In this document: positions 1 to 9,385 of the stretch, in pieces
Layout: each line of letters opens with the position of its first letter
Position numbering within the stretch: position 1 is the first letter of the stretch
The notes under the pieces: model-generated
What the model was told of the DNA's origin: nothing
What the model saw: the letters and a program-made list of their open reading frames with translations, nothing else
Database searches by the model: none
Assembly (NCBI RefSeq): GCF_002741035.1
Contig: NZ_CP016808.1
Location: forward strand, 7,154,001-7,218,000
Direction of reading: 5' to 3'
Source of the DNA: Paenibacillus sp. BIHB 4019
Lineage (GTDB): Bacteria > Bacillota > Bacilli > Paenibacillales > Paenibacillaceae
DNA length: 64,000 bases
Position numbers and translations under genes: made by a program

Positions 1-671
1 CTAATAAACCTTCCATCACCAATAACCAAATGATCCAGCACTTCAATGCCTACCAGCTCGCCAGCAGAGACGAGCCTCTTCGTCAGCGCAATGTCTTCAG
101 CACTGGGCGTAGGATCGCCGCTCGGATGATTATGCACGCAAATGAGCGAGGCGCTGCTGCATTTAATAGCCGCACGAAATACTTCTCGCGGATGAACGAG
201 CGACGCATTCAGCGTGCCCATCGATAGCGTCTCTTGGGCGATAATGTGATTTTTCGTATTTAAAAAAAGACAGACGAAATGCTCCTTTTTCAAATGACGA
301 AGCTCATCCATGACATAATTCGCCGCATCCTCTGGCCTCTGCACCGTAACAACGTCGCCATTGCCTGTACGAGACACTCTGCGTCCGAGCTCAAGTCCTG
401 CACGCAATTGAATCGCTTTCGCCGGGCCAATGCCGCGAATCGCTGTCAGCTCTTCCAGGCTCATATCCATCAAGTTGCGCAAATTGCCACATTCCTTCAT
501 GATATTACCCGCAAGATGGACAACTGATTCCTTTTTCGTACCCGTTCGCAAAAGAATAGCCAATAATTCCGTGTGACTGAGCGCTTCGGCCCCATATTTA
601 ATTAATCGCTCTCTTGGACGTTCTTCCTGTGGGACATCACGAATGAATTGGCGCTGCGACTCCATGCCCAT
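1..671 (-). CDS. radC: DNA repair protein RadC (JAB/MPN domain), 3' end cut by window
   Basis: The open frame runs off the left edge, so the C-terminus is missing; about 223 codons are visible. The metal-binding motif of the RadC JAB1/MPN+ fold is complete (H-x-H-x7-S-x2-D, read as HNHPSGDPTPSAED), and an N-terminal helix-hairpin-helix reads IRGIGPAKA. RadC proteins are associated with DNA repair and recombination, but their biochemical role is unsettled. Two in-frame ATGs lie at 671 and 665, neither with a strong Shine-Dalgarno. It follows maf, as in the Bacillus maf–radC–mreB order, and is probably co-transcribed with it. The family call is secure; the exact start is not. Confidence 0.93.
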   Translation of the reverse strand, partial: MGMESQRQFIRDVPQEERPRERLIKYGAEALSHTELLAILLRTGTKKESVVHLAGNIMKECGNLRNLMDMSLEELTAIRGIGPAKAIQLRAGLELGRRVSRTGNGDVVTVQRPEDAANYVMDELRHLKKEHFVCLFLNTKNHIIAQETLSMGTLNASLVHPREVFRAAIKCSSASLICVHNHPSGDPTPSAEDIALTKRLVSAGELVGIEVLDHLVIGDGRFI

Positions 672-705
672 CCCTGCTTTCGTAAGTTAGCTTGAAGTAC
701 GTGGA

Positions 706-1314
706 TCAAAATACATGTATGCGATACGCCGCCAGCATGTCTGACAGCAGTGACAACGGCAACCCGACTACATTGAAATAACAGCCCTCGATCCGCTCAA
801 CAAGCGTAGCCCCATAACCTTGAATGCCATAAGACCCGGCTTTGTCATGCGGCTCTCCAGTAGCTATATACCGATTAATCTGGTCTTCCTTAAGCGGCCT
901 CATATGCACCTTCGTCATGCGATGAGCCGAGGATTGTTCACCATTATGCGTTAAAACACAAGCTACACCTGTATATACTTCATGAGCTCTGCCTTGTAGG
1001 CTGCTCAACATCGCAAAAGCATCTGCCTCATCTGCTGGCTTGCCCAGCACATGGCCATCCACAACGACAATCGTGTCCGCGCCAACGACGATAGAGGGTT
1101 CCGTATTTCCCTGCTTCCGCAAAAGCTCAGCCGTTGCCCGCGCCTTGCGCAAGGAAAGCTGTTCTACAATTTGCTCGGGGCTCCAATCGGAGGGCACGCT
1201 TTCGTCCGCTTCCGAGGACAAAATATAAACCGGCAAGGAAAGGTCAAGAGAGGCGACCAGTTCCTTCCGGCGCGGAGACGACGATGCCAGCACGAACTGG
1301 CTGATCGGATTCAT
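706..1314 (-). CDS. maf: Maf-like nucleoside triphosphate pyrophosphatase
   Basis: This 202-residue protein has the Maf signature SSSPRRKEL at residues 11-19 and the conserved VGADT segment with Asp80, followed by GKP. Maf proteins hydrolyse non-canonical or modified nucleoside triphosphates (mainly dTTP/UTP-type) to monophosphate and pyrophosphate, and were first described as septation inhibitors. AAGGAG lies about 10 nt before the ATG. It sits 34 nt upstream of radC and downstream of the SPOR and DUF4321 genes, matching the spoIIB–maf–radC order of Bacillus. Length and motifs are normal. Confidence 0.95.
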   Translation of the reverse strand: MNPISQFVLASSSPRRKELVASLDLSLPVYILSSEADESVPSDWSPEQIVEQLSLRKARATAELLRKQGNTEPSIVVGADTIVVVDGHVLGKPADEADAFAMLSSLQGRAHEVYTGVACVLTHNGEQSSAHRMTKVHMRPLKEDQINRYIATGEPHDKAGSYGIQGYGATLVERIEGCYFNVVGLPLSLLSDMLAAYRIHVF

Positions 1315-1339
1315 AGGTATAGCGCTCCTTCGTTTAAAC

Positions 1340-1582
1340 TTACAGTTTGCGATAAAGCCATATAGCCACTATAACACCAATAATACTGAATAAGCTAATT
1401 TGGAAGTTAATCGTCATTGTAAAGCTCAGTACATACAAATCAACGGCAGGAGACCACGAAGCCTCAATCGCTTTGGTCAAGAAAGTTATTCCCGGTATCG
1501 ACTCCAGCCAGCGTGCCACCAAGGCCCCCGCAAGCAGACCGAGCACTAGGAAAAGCAATAACATCCAGCCGTTTTTCTTCAT
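1340..1582 (-). CDS. Small two-helix membrane protein, DUF4321 type
   Basis: This 80-residue protein has two hydrophobic segments (about residues 6-23 and 50-76) joined by a short linker, ending in a basic YRKL tail, so it is probably an inner-membrane protein. Its sequence matches my memory of the DUF4321 family, which in Paenibacillus sits just upstream of maf; no function is established. It lies 25 nt upstream of maf and about 60 nt downstream of the SPOR-domain gene, so one transcript is likely. GAGAGG precedes the ATG. The family call is from memory; membrane location is seen in the sequence. Confidence 0.8.
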   Translation of the reverse strand: MKKNGWMLLLFLVLGLLAGALVARWLESIPGITFLTKAIEASWSPAVDLYVLSFTMTINFQISLFSIIGVIVAIWLYRKL

Positions 1583-1645
1583 TGTTCAACGCCTCTCGCC
1601 AAGTAATGACAACTGCTCTCTATTATACCTTAGTATGATTTCCGT

Positions 1646-3118
1646 TTACAATGCGCGTATAGTCTCAAACCACGATTTTTGTGTCAGGATCGCTTCCATT
1701 AGAGCTCGCTGCACCGACCACAAGTGCGCCTGGGAAGGATTTTTATCATATTCCGTAAGCGACGAAGCCGCCGTATTTACCGCTTGAACAACCGCACCCA
1801 TCGACGCTTTACCCGCCTCGCCTTGAAGGCCAGACTCCATCGCCTTTATGCTGAGCGTCCATTTTTGATGCTCCGTCCGCCAAGCCTTCGCCGCATTTTC
1901 GCCAAGCGGCGCAAGAACCGGCTGCTCCAGTTGGGCCAGCGCCAAATCGTCCAGCATGCTTATCAAGGCATTCGTCTGCTCAAAAAAACTGCTTGCAGCT
2001 GCCGCCTTCCCCGTAAAAGGAAACTGCTCTGGTGCCTGAACAATAAGCTCTTTCACATATACCTCGGTACCAGGCAGCATTTTGCTCAGCGCAATTGCCC
2101 TGCTGCGATCGCCCGCCATCCCCGCATATACCCGAAAGTCGTCTGCTGTTGCCGCAGCAGCAGACGCAAGTCCCCTGCTAGCCAGCTCCTCCATTGCAGC
2201 ATCTCTGCCCTCTGAGTTGCTAAATACGCCATATTGCAGCAAATGGTAGGCCTGTGGCTGAATGGCCAGTTCCACCGTTTCAAGCGGCGCAGCCGAGCTT
2301 CCGCTGTTTCCCGCACCTGTTCCCGTACCCAAGCCATTTTCCGCATTTTGCGATGCTGGATTCCCGCTGACCGCGCTCGACTGCCCGCTCCCTGGATTAG
2401 AAGAGCTAAGCGAGGAGGAATCCAAAAATAAAGACAACAGCAAATAACCGAATAAGGCTCCCGTTGCCAGCGCCCCTGCTACCGATAAAAAAACATTGAT
2501 CCAAGATGGCGAATGTCCAAGCCTGCGTATCGAGCGAACCGGACGGTTGCCTAGATCAAGCTCAGGCGAATGCCGCTGGCCGTCATCAGCCCATCCATAG
2601 CGGATATTTTCTGGCCCATGCTCCATTGCTTCGCTTTTGCGTTTAGAGCCGCTGTAAGAAGGAGCCTGCTGTTGAAGGTCATTAAACAGCGGGAAAGCTT
2701 CCTTCTCCTCCCCCCTTTGCTGCTCTTCAGAAACGAACGCAGGCGGCTCATTGTCTGCGACATGCCTGGATGTTTTCGACGCTATGGACGAATCGGCAGG
2801 AGAATGGGTACGATTAACTGCCGCTGTATTAGATTCGTCAGGCAAGTGATGGTCCGACTCGCGAATCAACTGCTCCAGCTGATCCATCTCCTCATCGACC
2901 TGGGTGCTCCATGGACTGAACTGCTCATCTGAATAAGAGGCTGTATTTTTATATAAGGGGATGACTCTCGCAAAATCTCCCTGCTTCGAAGCACTAGGCT
3001 GCGCAGCAGCAGCTGGAACTTCCGCAGCTGGCTCCGCTGCGGCCATCTGCTTGTTTTCGGAGCGCGAAGCTTGTCCGGCTTGGTCGAAACGGTACGTAAT
3101 GCGGTTTTTTGAGTTCAT
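1646..3118 (-). CDS. SPOR-domain membrane protein, positional counterpart of SpoIIB
   Basis: From the ATG at 3118 (AAGGAG about 8 nt upstream) this encodes 490 residues. The N-terminal half is acidic, Ala/Ser-rich and probably disordered. A single transmembrane helix follows at about residues 207-232, then a Ser/Gly-rich linker and a SPOR-like region at about 291-358 (YHLLQYGVFSN…VYVKELIV). SPOR domains bind denuded septal peptidoglycan. In Bacillus subtilis the gene before maf is spoIIB, a single-pass SPOR protein guiding septal wall removal in engulfment; this gene has the same place and topology but is about 150 residues longer. The in-frame extension to 3139 has a poorer start. Confidence 0.8.
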   Translation of the reverse strand: MNSKNRITYRFDQAGQASRSENKQMAAAEPAAEVPAAAAQPSASKQGDFARVIPLYKNTASYSDEQFSPWSTQVDEEMDQLEQLIRESDHHLPDESNTAAVNRTHSPADSSIASKTSRHVADNEPPAFVSEEQQRGEEKEAFPLFNDLQQQAPSYSGSKRKSEAMEHGPENIRYGWADDGQRHSPELDLGNRPVRSIRRLGHSPSWINVFLSVAGALATGALFGYLLLSLFLDSSSLSSSNPGSGQSSAVSGNPASQNAENGLGTGTGAGNSGSSAAPLETVELAIQPQAYHLLQYGVFSNSEGRDAAMEELASRGLASAAAATADDFRVYAGMAGDRSRAIALSKMLPGTEVYVKELIVQAPEQFPFTGKAAAASSFFEQTNALISMLDDLALAQLEQPVLAPLGENAAKAWRTEHQKWTLSIKAMESGLQGEAGKASMGAVVQAVNTAASSLTEYDKNPSQAHLWSVQRALMEAILTQKSWFETIRAL

Positions 3119-3373
3119 GTCACTCTCTCCTTGTCTCATTCTTCTATTCCTACTCTATGAGACCATTAAGAGATTTATGATTATGAACAAACGGATACGT
3201 AAATAACATTCGCAGCTTACCTCAAGTTTCGTACAGTCCACAACCTTTTTTGCTATAAAAATCTAAGGGAATTGTATCCAGCCCATCAATGCTGCGCTAG
3301 CTCATTGGAAAACTTTATTTAAATGGCGTCAAAGACATTGCCATCGTCTGGGCGCAGCTCCTTCTTATTACGC

Positions 3374-3416
3374 AACAAAAAACGCTGGAAAACGATTTTC
3401 ACGTTTTCCAGCGTTT
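3374..3416 (-). terminator. Rho-independent terminator after murC
   Basis: A perfect 14-bp stem (3381-3394 with 3402-3415) and a 7-nt loop are followed on the minus strand by six U residues. It lies 33 nt past the murC stop and closes the valS-folC-murC unit. In the rest of the 3119-3448 gap I see nothing else convincing. Confidence 0.93.
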
Positions 3417-3448
3417 AATGGAGCTGCCTCATGCAGTGGATACCTGCT

Positions 3449-4849
3449 TTATTTACGTCCTGCCTTTAACCATTTAGCTAAAGCATCCGCTGTTTTCCAA
3501 ATATCGCCGGCTCCCATCGTGATGACAAGATCGCCAGCCGAAGCAGCTGTCTTCAAATACTCCAGCACTTCTTCCTTTGTTGCAATAAAAGTCGTATTCG
3601 CATTGCTGTTCGTCTTAATCAGCTCAACCAGCTTCTGCGAGTTGACGCCTTCAATTTGCTGCTCGCCAGCTGGCGAATAAATATCGGTAATGATGACCTC
3701 GTCCGCTTCCGGAAACGCCCGGCTGAACTGGTCGAGAAGGAAATAGGTACGCGTGTAGCGCTGCGGCTGGAACACAGCTACAATCCGTTTGCCCGTCGCT
3801 TTGGCAGCACTGATCGTCGCGCTGATCTCGGTAGGATGATGGGCGTAGTCGTCAATAACGAGAATATCCTCTACTTCGCCGAGCACTTGGAATCGACGCT
3901 TGGCCCCAATGAATTCACGAATAGCGCCCGCAATTTGTGCAAATGGCAGCCCTGCTTCCAGACAGGTAATAATAGTAGCCATCGCATTATATACATTATG
4001 TTTACCTGGTACAGACAGTTCAACCTCGCCCAAGAGCTTTCCTAGATGGGTCAATTGGAACGATACTTTGCGGTCACCCAGTACGACTTGCTCCGCTTTG
4101 TATTGGGCCTCGCCATCAATGCCGTAAGTAACGAGCTGAGATGGATCGAGCGATTGGCTTGCATACAGCTTGCTGATGATCTCGTCAATATTGTCATCGT
4201 CAGCACATACGATAGCTTTGCCATCTTGCTTTACCTGCGACAGAAATTGAACGTAGGCATCTTTCAGCTTGCCAAAATCACCGTCATAATTTTCCAGATG
4301 ATCCGGCTCAATATTGGTTACAATCGCAATCGACGGATGGTAATGCAGGAAAGAGCCATCGCTCTCATCTGCCTCCGCTACTACGTATTCGCCGCTTCCG
4401 GCTTTAGCATTCGTACCCACGTTTACGATCTCGCCGCCAATAATGTAGGTTGGATCCGTTCCGCAGTTTTCCATCACAAGGGCAATCATCGACGAGGTTG
4501 TCGTTTTGCCATGAGCGCCTGCAACGGCGACGCCCTTGCCTTCATTCATTAGCTGGGCAAGCATTTGGGAGCGATGCAGCACCGGAATATTTAGCGCCTC
4601 CGCCGCGCGCCGCTCCACATTGTCTTTGGTCAGTGCTGTGGAGTAAACAACAAGCTCCGCACCTTTAATATTTTCCGGTTCATGACCGATATAAATTTTT
4701 GCGCCTTTCGCCACCAGCTTCTCTGTGAGTTCCTGACGAGCGACATCAGAACCAGTTACCGTATAGCCCTTCTCCAGCATGACGCGGGCGATAGCACTCA
4801 TCCCGTAACCGCCTATTCCGATGAAATGAACATGTTTTGCTGTATTCAA
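3449..4849 (-). CDS. murC: UDP-N-acetylmuramate–L-alanine ligase MurC
   Basis: This 466-residue cytoplasmic Mur ligase adds L-alanine to UDP-MurNAc in peptidoglycan precursor synthesis, using ATP. The N-terminal UDP-binding motif GIGGYGMSA (11-19), the P-loop GAHGKTTTS (111-119) and the C-terminal ligase segment around DDYAHHPTE are all present and the length is normal. The start is a TTG with GGTGA about 7 nt upstream, 7 nt after the folC stop, which suggests translational coupling. In B. subtilis murC is elsewhere, so its place between folC and the SpoIIB-like gene differs from that genome. Confidence 0.96.
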   Translation of the reverse strand: MNTAKHVHFIGIGGYGMSAIARVMLEKGYTVTGSDVARQELTEKLVAKGAKIYIGHEPENIKGAELVVYSTALTKDNVERRAAEALNIPVLHRSQMLAQLMNEGKGVAVAGAHGKTTTSSMIALVMENCGTDPTYIIGGEIVNVGTNAKAGSGEYVVAEADESDGSFLHYHPSIAIVTNIEPDHLENYDGDFGKLKDAYVQFLSQVKQDGKAIVCADDDNIDEIISKLYASQSLDPSQLVTYGIDGEAQYKAEQVVLGDRKVSFQLTHLGKLLGEVELSVPGKHNVYNAMATIITCLEAGLPFAQIAGAIREFIGAKRRFQVLGEVEDILVIDDYAHHPTEISATISAAKATGKRIVAVFQPQRYTRTYFLLDQFSRAFPEADEVIITDIYSPAGEQQIEGVNSQKLVELIKTNSNANTTFIATKEEVLEYLKTAASAGDLVITMGAGDIWKTADALAKWLKAGRK

Positions 4850-4856
4850 AGACGGT

Positions 4857-6230
4857 TCACCAACCTTTTTCAGAATCCGAGTTGTACAATAAGCGGGCGC
4901 GAACGTCCGCTATTAAATAAAGCGTTCCGGTCACAACCCCAAGGTCTGTTTCCCCGGTCAAATGCTGCAGCTGCTGAAGCGCCGCTTTCCAGTCAGGCTC
5001 TACAACCAGCTCAAAAGCCTCTTTTCCCTGCACAGAACGTATTAGATCAGCCAGCGCCTGCGCATCTTTTTTGTTGCGAAAATCAGGCTCGGTCACAATT
5101 AGCGTATCTACTATTGGCAGTATATGCTTCATAACCTCACGATGATTCTTATTATCCAGCATACCCATCATTAGGATTAAACGATCATAGCGATAGGTTG
5201 TTTTTAGTGCAGCAGCAAGCGTCTCCGCTCCTTCAGGATTATGCGCTCCATCAATGAGAATACGCGGGGAATGCGACACCATTTCCAGACGTCCAGGCCA
5301 TGCCGCAAGGCGCAGCCCCTCCTCCAGCGCATCATCCTCCACGATAAGAGCCGCATATTGGCGAAGCACCTCAAGCGCCATCACTGCAACCGCTGCATTC
5401 GTGCGCTGATGGGCGCCGTTTAGCGTAATCGTGAGCGGATGGATAGGGCGGAAAAGCCCATCGAAACGGAACGTTTGCTCATCCTCGCGAACCGAAAGCG
5501 CCGTCTCGCTGAACTGCTCGCCTAGCAAATACAGCGAGCTTTTGCTGTCCATCGCCTTTTGCCGAATAACTTCGATCACTTCTGGCTGCGTAACCGCACT
5601 CACGACAGGAACGCCAGGCTTAATAATGCCTGCCTTCTCCGCCGCTACCTTCTCCAGCGTATCGCCAAGGCGATCCATATGGTCATGCCCGACATTGGTA
5701 ATGATGGAGAGAACAGGCGTCACAATATTTGTAACGTCCATTCGTCCGCCAAGCCCCGTTTCCCATACGACATAATCGGGATACGTTACCTTCGCGAAAT
5801 ACAAGATGGCCAGCGCCGTAGACACCTCGAACATCGTCGGAGAGCCCTGCTCGGTTGCCGCAATTTCCTCAACGACAGGCTTTAGCACATTCGACAGTTC
5901 AAGCAGTGTCTGCTCCTCGATATCAGCGTTATTATATTGAAAACGATTCGTAAACTTCGTAATGTATGGCGATGTAAACGTACCTACATCATAACCGCAT
6001 TTAATAAGCGTGCTTGTCAAAAAAGCACAGGTAGAGCCTTTGCCGTTCGTTCCAGCCACATGGATAAATTTCAGTCTGCGATGTGGATTACCGAGCCGCT
6101 CCATTAAGAGCAGGACTCGTTCAAGACCAGGCCTTATCCCGAAAGGAATAAGACCATTTATCCAATCTACTGCTTCCTGGTACGACTGCAGCCCGCCGCT
6201 TTCCGGCTGGCCCAAGAGCTGATTCGTCAT
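4857..6230 (-). CDS. folC: Bifunctional folylpolyglutamate/dihydrofolate synthase
   Basis: This 457-residue Mur-ligase-fold enzyme adds glutamate to dihydropteroate and to reduced folates. Visible motifs are the P-loop [11 protein letters not shown] near residues 57-67, TSPYI soon after, [10 protein letters not shown] and the [10 protein letters not shown] segment of the glutamate-ligase domain. The ATG is preceded by AAGG. It lies between valS (29-nt gap) and murC (7-nt gap), the valS–folC order being shared with Bacillus. Folate polyglutamylation retains the cofactor in the cell. Nothing appears truncated. Confidence 0.95.
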   Translation of the reverse strand: MTNQLLGQPESGGLQSYQEAVDWINGLIPFGIRPGLERVLLLMERLGNPHRRLKFIHVAGTNGKGSTCAFLTSTLIKCGYDVGTFTSPYITKFTNRFQYNNADIEEQTLLELSNVLKPVVEEIAATEQGSPTMFEVSTALAILYFAKVTYPDYVVWETGLGGRMDVTNIVTPVLSIITNVGHDHMDRLGDTLEKVAAEKAGIIKPGVPVVSAVTQPEVIEVIRQKAMDSKSSLYLLGEQFSETALSVREDEQTFRFDGLFRPIHPLTITLNGAHQRTNAAVAVMALEVLRQYAALIVEDDALEEGLRLAAWPGRLEMVSHSPRILIDGAHNPEGAETLAAALKTTYRYDRLILMMGMLDNKNHREVMKHILPIVDTLIVTEPDFRNKKDAQALADLIRSVQGKEAFELVVEPDWKAALQQLQHLTGETDLGVVTGTLYLIADVRARLLYNSDSEKGW

Positions 6231-6259
6231 CGTAGAAACGCCTTCTTTCTTCCCGGTGT

Positions 6260-8920
6260 CTATCCGCGTAAATCCGCGATTCTAGCTTGAACCTTATCGC
6301 GTTTGTCCGCATAATCCTTCATTTTGGAGCGTTCCTCTTCGATGACCTTCGCAGGCGCCTTCGCTACAAAGCCCTCATTGCCGAGCTTCTTCTCAATGCG
6401 GGTTACTTCGCCATTCAGCGTCGCAAGCTCTTTTTCAAGGCGGGCAATTTCCTGCGAAATATCAATCAGCCCTGCTAACGGGAAGTACAGCTCCGCGCCC
6501 GTAACAATACTGCTCATCGCCTTATCCGGAGCTGCTAGCGCAAGACCTGCCTCCAGCTTCGAGGTTCCGCAGAACCGGCGGACAAATTCATCATTGCGGG
6601 CCAAAATGATCGCCTCGGCTTCGCTCGTCGGCTTAATCATCAGTTCGATTTTTTTGCTCATCGGCACGTTTACTTCCGCGCGAACGTTACGCACCGAACG
6701 GATAATATCCATCAGCAGCTCCATTTCCTTCACCGCTTCAGGCGCTTCCAGCGCAGCATCGTATTCCGGCCATGCTGCAAGTGTAATCGTCTCGCCTTCA
6801 TGCGGCAGATGCTGCCAAATTTCCTCACTGATGTATGGCATAAACGGATGAATAAGGCGCTGCGTGCGATCAAGCACATAAGCAAGTACCGATTTAGTCG
6901 CTTGTTTTGCTTCTTCATCGCTGCCATAAAGGTTAAGCTTCGCAAACTCGATGTACCAGTCACATAGGTCATCCCAAATGAAGTTGTACAACTGGCGGCC
7001 CGTTTCTCCGAACTCGTAGTTGTCCATCAAGCGGGTTACTTCGCGAACGGTTTCGTTCAGACGGTGCAAAATCCAGCGATCCGCCGTACCCAGCTTGCCG
7101 GTAATATTAATGTCGCTTGCGGTGAAACCTTCCAAATTCATCAGCGCAAAGCGCGAAGCATTCCAAATTTTATTGGCAAAGTTGCGCGACTGCTCCACCT
7201 TTTCAAAGCGGAAGCGCAAATCCTGCCCCGGCGTGCTGCCTGTCGATAGCATATAACGCATCGCATCTGCGCCGTACTGTTCAATGACTTCGAGCGGATC
7301 AACGCCGTTGCCAAGCGACTTGGACATTTTATTGCCGTTTGCATCGCGTACGAGACCGTGAATCAGCACGTCCTTAAACGGCTTTTGCTCTGTGAACTCC
7401 AGTGCAGTAAATATCATGCGAGATACCCAGAAAAAGATAATGTCATAGCCCGTCACCAAAACATTCGTCGGATAGAAGCGTTTTAAGTCCTCGGTCTGCT
7501 CTGGCCAGCCAAGCGTCGAGAATGGCCATAGACCCGAGCTGAACCATGTATCCAGAACATCCTCGTCCTGGCGCAGCTCCGTGCTGCCACAAGAAGAACA
7601 GCTCGTTACATCTTCGTTTGCAACATGCATTTCGCCGCAGGCGTCGCAATACCAAGCAGGGATACGGTGTCCCCACCACAGCTGGCGGGAAATACACCAG
7701 TCATGTACATTTTCAATCCATTGCAAATAAATTTTCTCAAAACGGTCTGGAACGAAGTTTACGCCTTCGCCGGATTTTTGCGCATTAATCGCCTGCTCCG
7801 CGAGCGGCTTCATTTCAACGAACCATTGCGTGGACAAATACGGCTCAACAACCGCACCGCTGCGCTCGCTGTGGCCAACCTGATGCACGTGATCCTCGAT
7901 TTGAACGCACACGCCCTGCTCCTGCAAATCCTTCACGAGCTGCTTGCGGCAGTCGAAACGGTCAAGTCCCGCATAAGGGCCAGCTTCCGCATTCATCTTG
8001 CCGGACTCGTCCATAACGATAATTTGCGGCAAATCATGGCGAAGGCCTACCTCGAAGTCATTCGGATCATGGGCAGGCGTAATTTTTACAGCGCCGGAGC
8101 CAAATTCCTTGTCAACGTATTCGTCGCCAATAATCGGAATCTCGCGTCCAATGACCGGCAATACAATCATTTGACCAATGAGGTGCTGGTAACGCTCATC
8201 TTCAGGATGAACAGCAACCGCGCTATCGCCCAGCATCGTTTCCGGACGCGTTGTCGCAACCGTAATATGCCCTGAGCCGTCCTTCAATGGATATTGCAAA
8301 TGGTACAAATGGCCGTTCAGCTCTTTATGCTCAACCTCAATATCGGACAAAGCCGTTCTAGCAGCCGGATCCCAGTTGATGATTTTTTTGCCGCGGTAAA
8401 TGAGGCCCTTCTTGTAAAGCTGTACAAACACCTCGCGCACAGCCTTCGACAGCCCCTCGTCAAGCGTGAAGCGTTCGCGCGAATAATCCAGAGACAGCCC
8501 CATTTTTGCCCATTGGCCGCGAATTGTTCCCGCATATTGCTCCTTCCAATCCCAGACCTGCTCCAAAAAAGCCTCGCGTCCCAGATCGTAGCGGGATTGT
8601 CCTTGCTCGCGAAGCTTCTGCTCCACTTTCGTCTGTGTGGCAATGCCTGCGTGGTCCGTTCCCGGCAGCCACAAAGCATCAAAGCCCTGCATCCGTTTAA
8701 AGCGAATGAGAATATCCTGCAAAGTGAAATCGAGCGCATGCCCGATGTGCAAAATTCCCGTTACGTTCGGCGGGGGAATAACGATCGTATAGGTCTCGGC
8801 TTCCGGGCGCTTGCCCGCTTCGAAAAATTTTCCATCCATCCAGAAGTCATACCACTTCAGTTCAGCGGCTTTCGGGTCGTAGGTCGTCGGCATCGCCGGC
8901 GTCGTTTGATTTTCAGACAT
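6260..8920 (-). CDS. valS: Valyl-tRNA synthetase
   Basis: The class I synthetase attaches valine to tRNA-Val. The true start is the ATG at 8920 (GGAGG 9 nt upstream), giving 886 residues; the frame stays open a further 49 codons upstream, but those codons lie in the T-box leader. HIGH is at residues 58-61, KMSKS at about 530, with the editing domain between them. The C-terminal anticodon-binding region ends in a coiled coil from about residue 820, typical of ValRS. Expression should be controlled by uncharged tRNA-Val through the leader at 8975-9247. folC and murC follow without a visible terminator. Confidence 0.97.
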   Translation of the reverse strand: MSENQTTPAMPTTYDPKAAELKWYDFWMDGKFFEAGKRPEAETYTIVIPPPNVTGILHIGHALDFTLQDILIRFKRMQGFDALWLPGTDHAGIATQTKVEQKLREQGQSRYDLGREAFLEQVWDWKEQYAGTIRGQWAKMGLSLDYSRERFTLDEGLSKAVREVFVQLYKKGLIYRGKKIINWDPAARTALSDIEVEHKELNGHLYHLQYPLKDGSGHITVATTRPETMLGDSAVAVHPEDERYQHLIGQMIVLPVIGREIPIIGDEYVDKEFGSGAVKITPAHDPNDFEVGLRHDLPQIIVMDESGKMNAEAGPYAGLDRFDCRKQLVKDLQEQGVCVQIEDHVHQVGHSERSGAVVEPYLSTQWFVEMKPLAEQAINAQKSGEGVNFVPDRFEKIYLQWIENVHDWCISRQLWWGHRIPAWYCDACGEMHVANEDVTSCSSCGSTELRQDEDVLDTWFSSGLWPFSTLGWPEQTEDLKRFYPTNVLVTGYDIIFFWVSRMIFTALEFTEQKPFKDVLIHGLVRDANGNKMSKSLGNGVDPLEVIEQYGADAMRYMLSTGSTPGQDLRFRFEKVEQSRNFANKIWNASRFALMNLEGFTASDINITGKLGTADRWILHRLNETVREVTRLMDNYEFGETGRQLYNFIWDDLCDWYIEFAKLNLYGSDEEAKQATKSVLAYVLDRTQRLIHPFMPYISEEIWQHLPHEGETITLAAWPEYDAALEAPEAVKEMELLMDIIRSVRNVRAEVNVPMSKKIELMIKPTSEAEAIILARNDEFVRRFCGTSKLEAGLALAAPDKAMSSIVTGAELYFPLAGLIDISQEIARLEKELATLNGEVTRIEKKLGNEGFVAKAPAKVIEEERSKMKDYADKRDKVQARIADLRG

Positions 8921-8974
8921 AAGCTCCATCCTCCACATATCGCATAATGGCATCATTACTTTAATTTTGAATAC

Positions 8975-9247
8975 AAAAAAACCTTCCGCCCTTATAGCAA
9001 AGGACGAAAGGTTAGCTTCCGTGGTACCACCTTTGTTCCGCGCGTCTTGCAGCTGCACGGCACTCAAACAGATAACGGCTGTGGCCGGCTTGAATTAACG
9101 AATAACTATCCGCTTGATTCAAGCAACTCCAGGGCGACTTGTACGAGTAAAATCCTGCGGAACTCTCAGCACTAACGGCTCCGCTCTCTGAAGGCTTGGC
9201 TGCGTACTCTTCCCCTTCAACGTCGTTCGTTGACTTTAAGACATATT
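8975..9247 (-). promoter_or_regulatory. T-box leader of valS
   Basis: On the minus strand the leader carries the T-box core GGTGGTACCACGG (9019-9031). It is followed by a terminator hairpin of about 13 bp (with G-U pairs) ending in a run of seven U at 8975-8981. Upstream lies a long structured segment with the AGAGAG-type stem I element. Uncharged tRNA-Val should pair with the specifier codon and the T-box bulge and favour the antiterminator. A GUC is a possible specifier in the stem I region near AAGTCGCC, but I could not fold it reliably. Confidence 0.93.
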
Positions 9248-9253
9248 TATTTA

Positions 9254-9282
9254 ATAATACCCTCTTTGTGAAAAAAAGTCAA
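9254..9282 (-). promoter_or_regulatory. Sigma-A promoter of the valS T-box operon
   Basis: On the minus strand -35 TTGACT (9277-9282) and -10 TATTAT (9254-9259) are separated by exactly 17 nt. Transcription would start near 9247, the predicted T-box leader start. Confidence 0.85.
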
Positions 9283-9325
9283 ACAACAAGACACATTCAA
9301 GCTCTTTTATACTTGCTGGGCAAAT

Positions 9326-9364
9326 AAAAAAGAGCTTTGACTGTTATTTCACAGGTCAAAGCTC
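9326..9364 (-). terminator. Terminator after spoVID
   Basis: A 10-bp stem (GAGCTTTGAC at 9332-9341 with its complement at 9355-9364) is followed by six U on the minus strand, 21 nt past the spoVID stop. It separates spoVID from the valS promoter. Confidence 0.92.
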
Positions 9365-9385
9365 CTTTTATTTAACAGCCTGCTG

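Noticed and set aside
8294..8947. 217-codon plus-strand frame within valS
   Set aside because: Shadow of valS in the opposite strand with no site and low-complexity basic translation.
8921..9067. 49-codon N-terminal extension of valS
   Set aside because: The stretch is the T-box leader and terminator; the start at 8920 has GGAGG.
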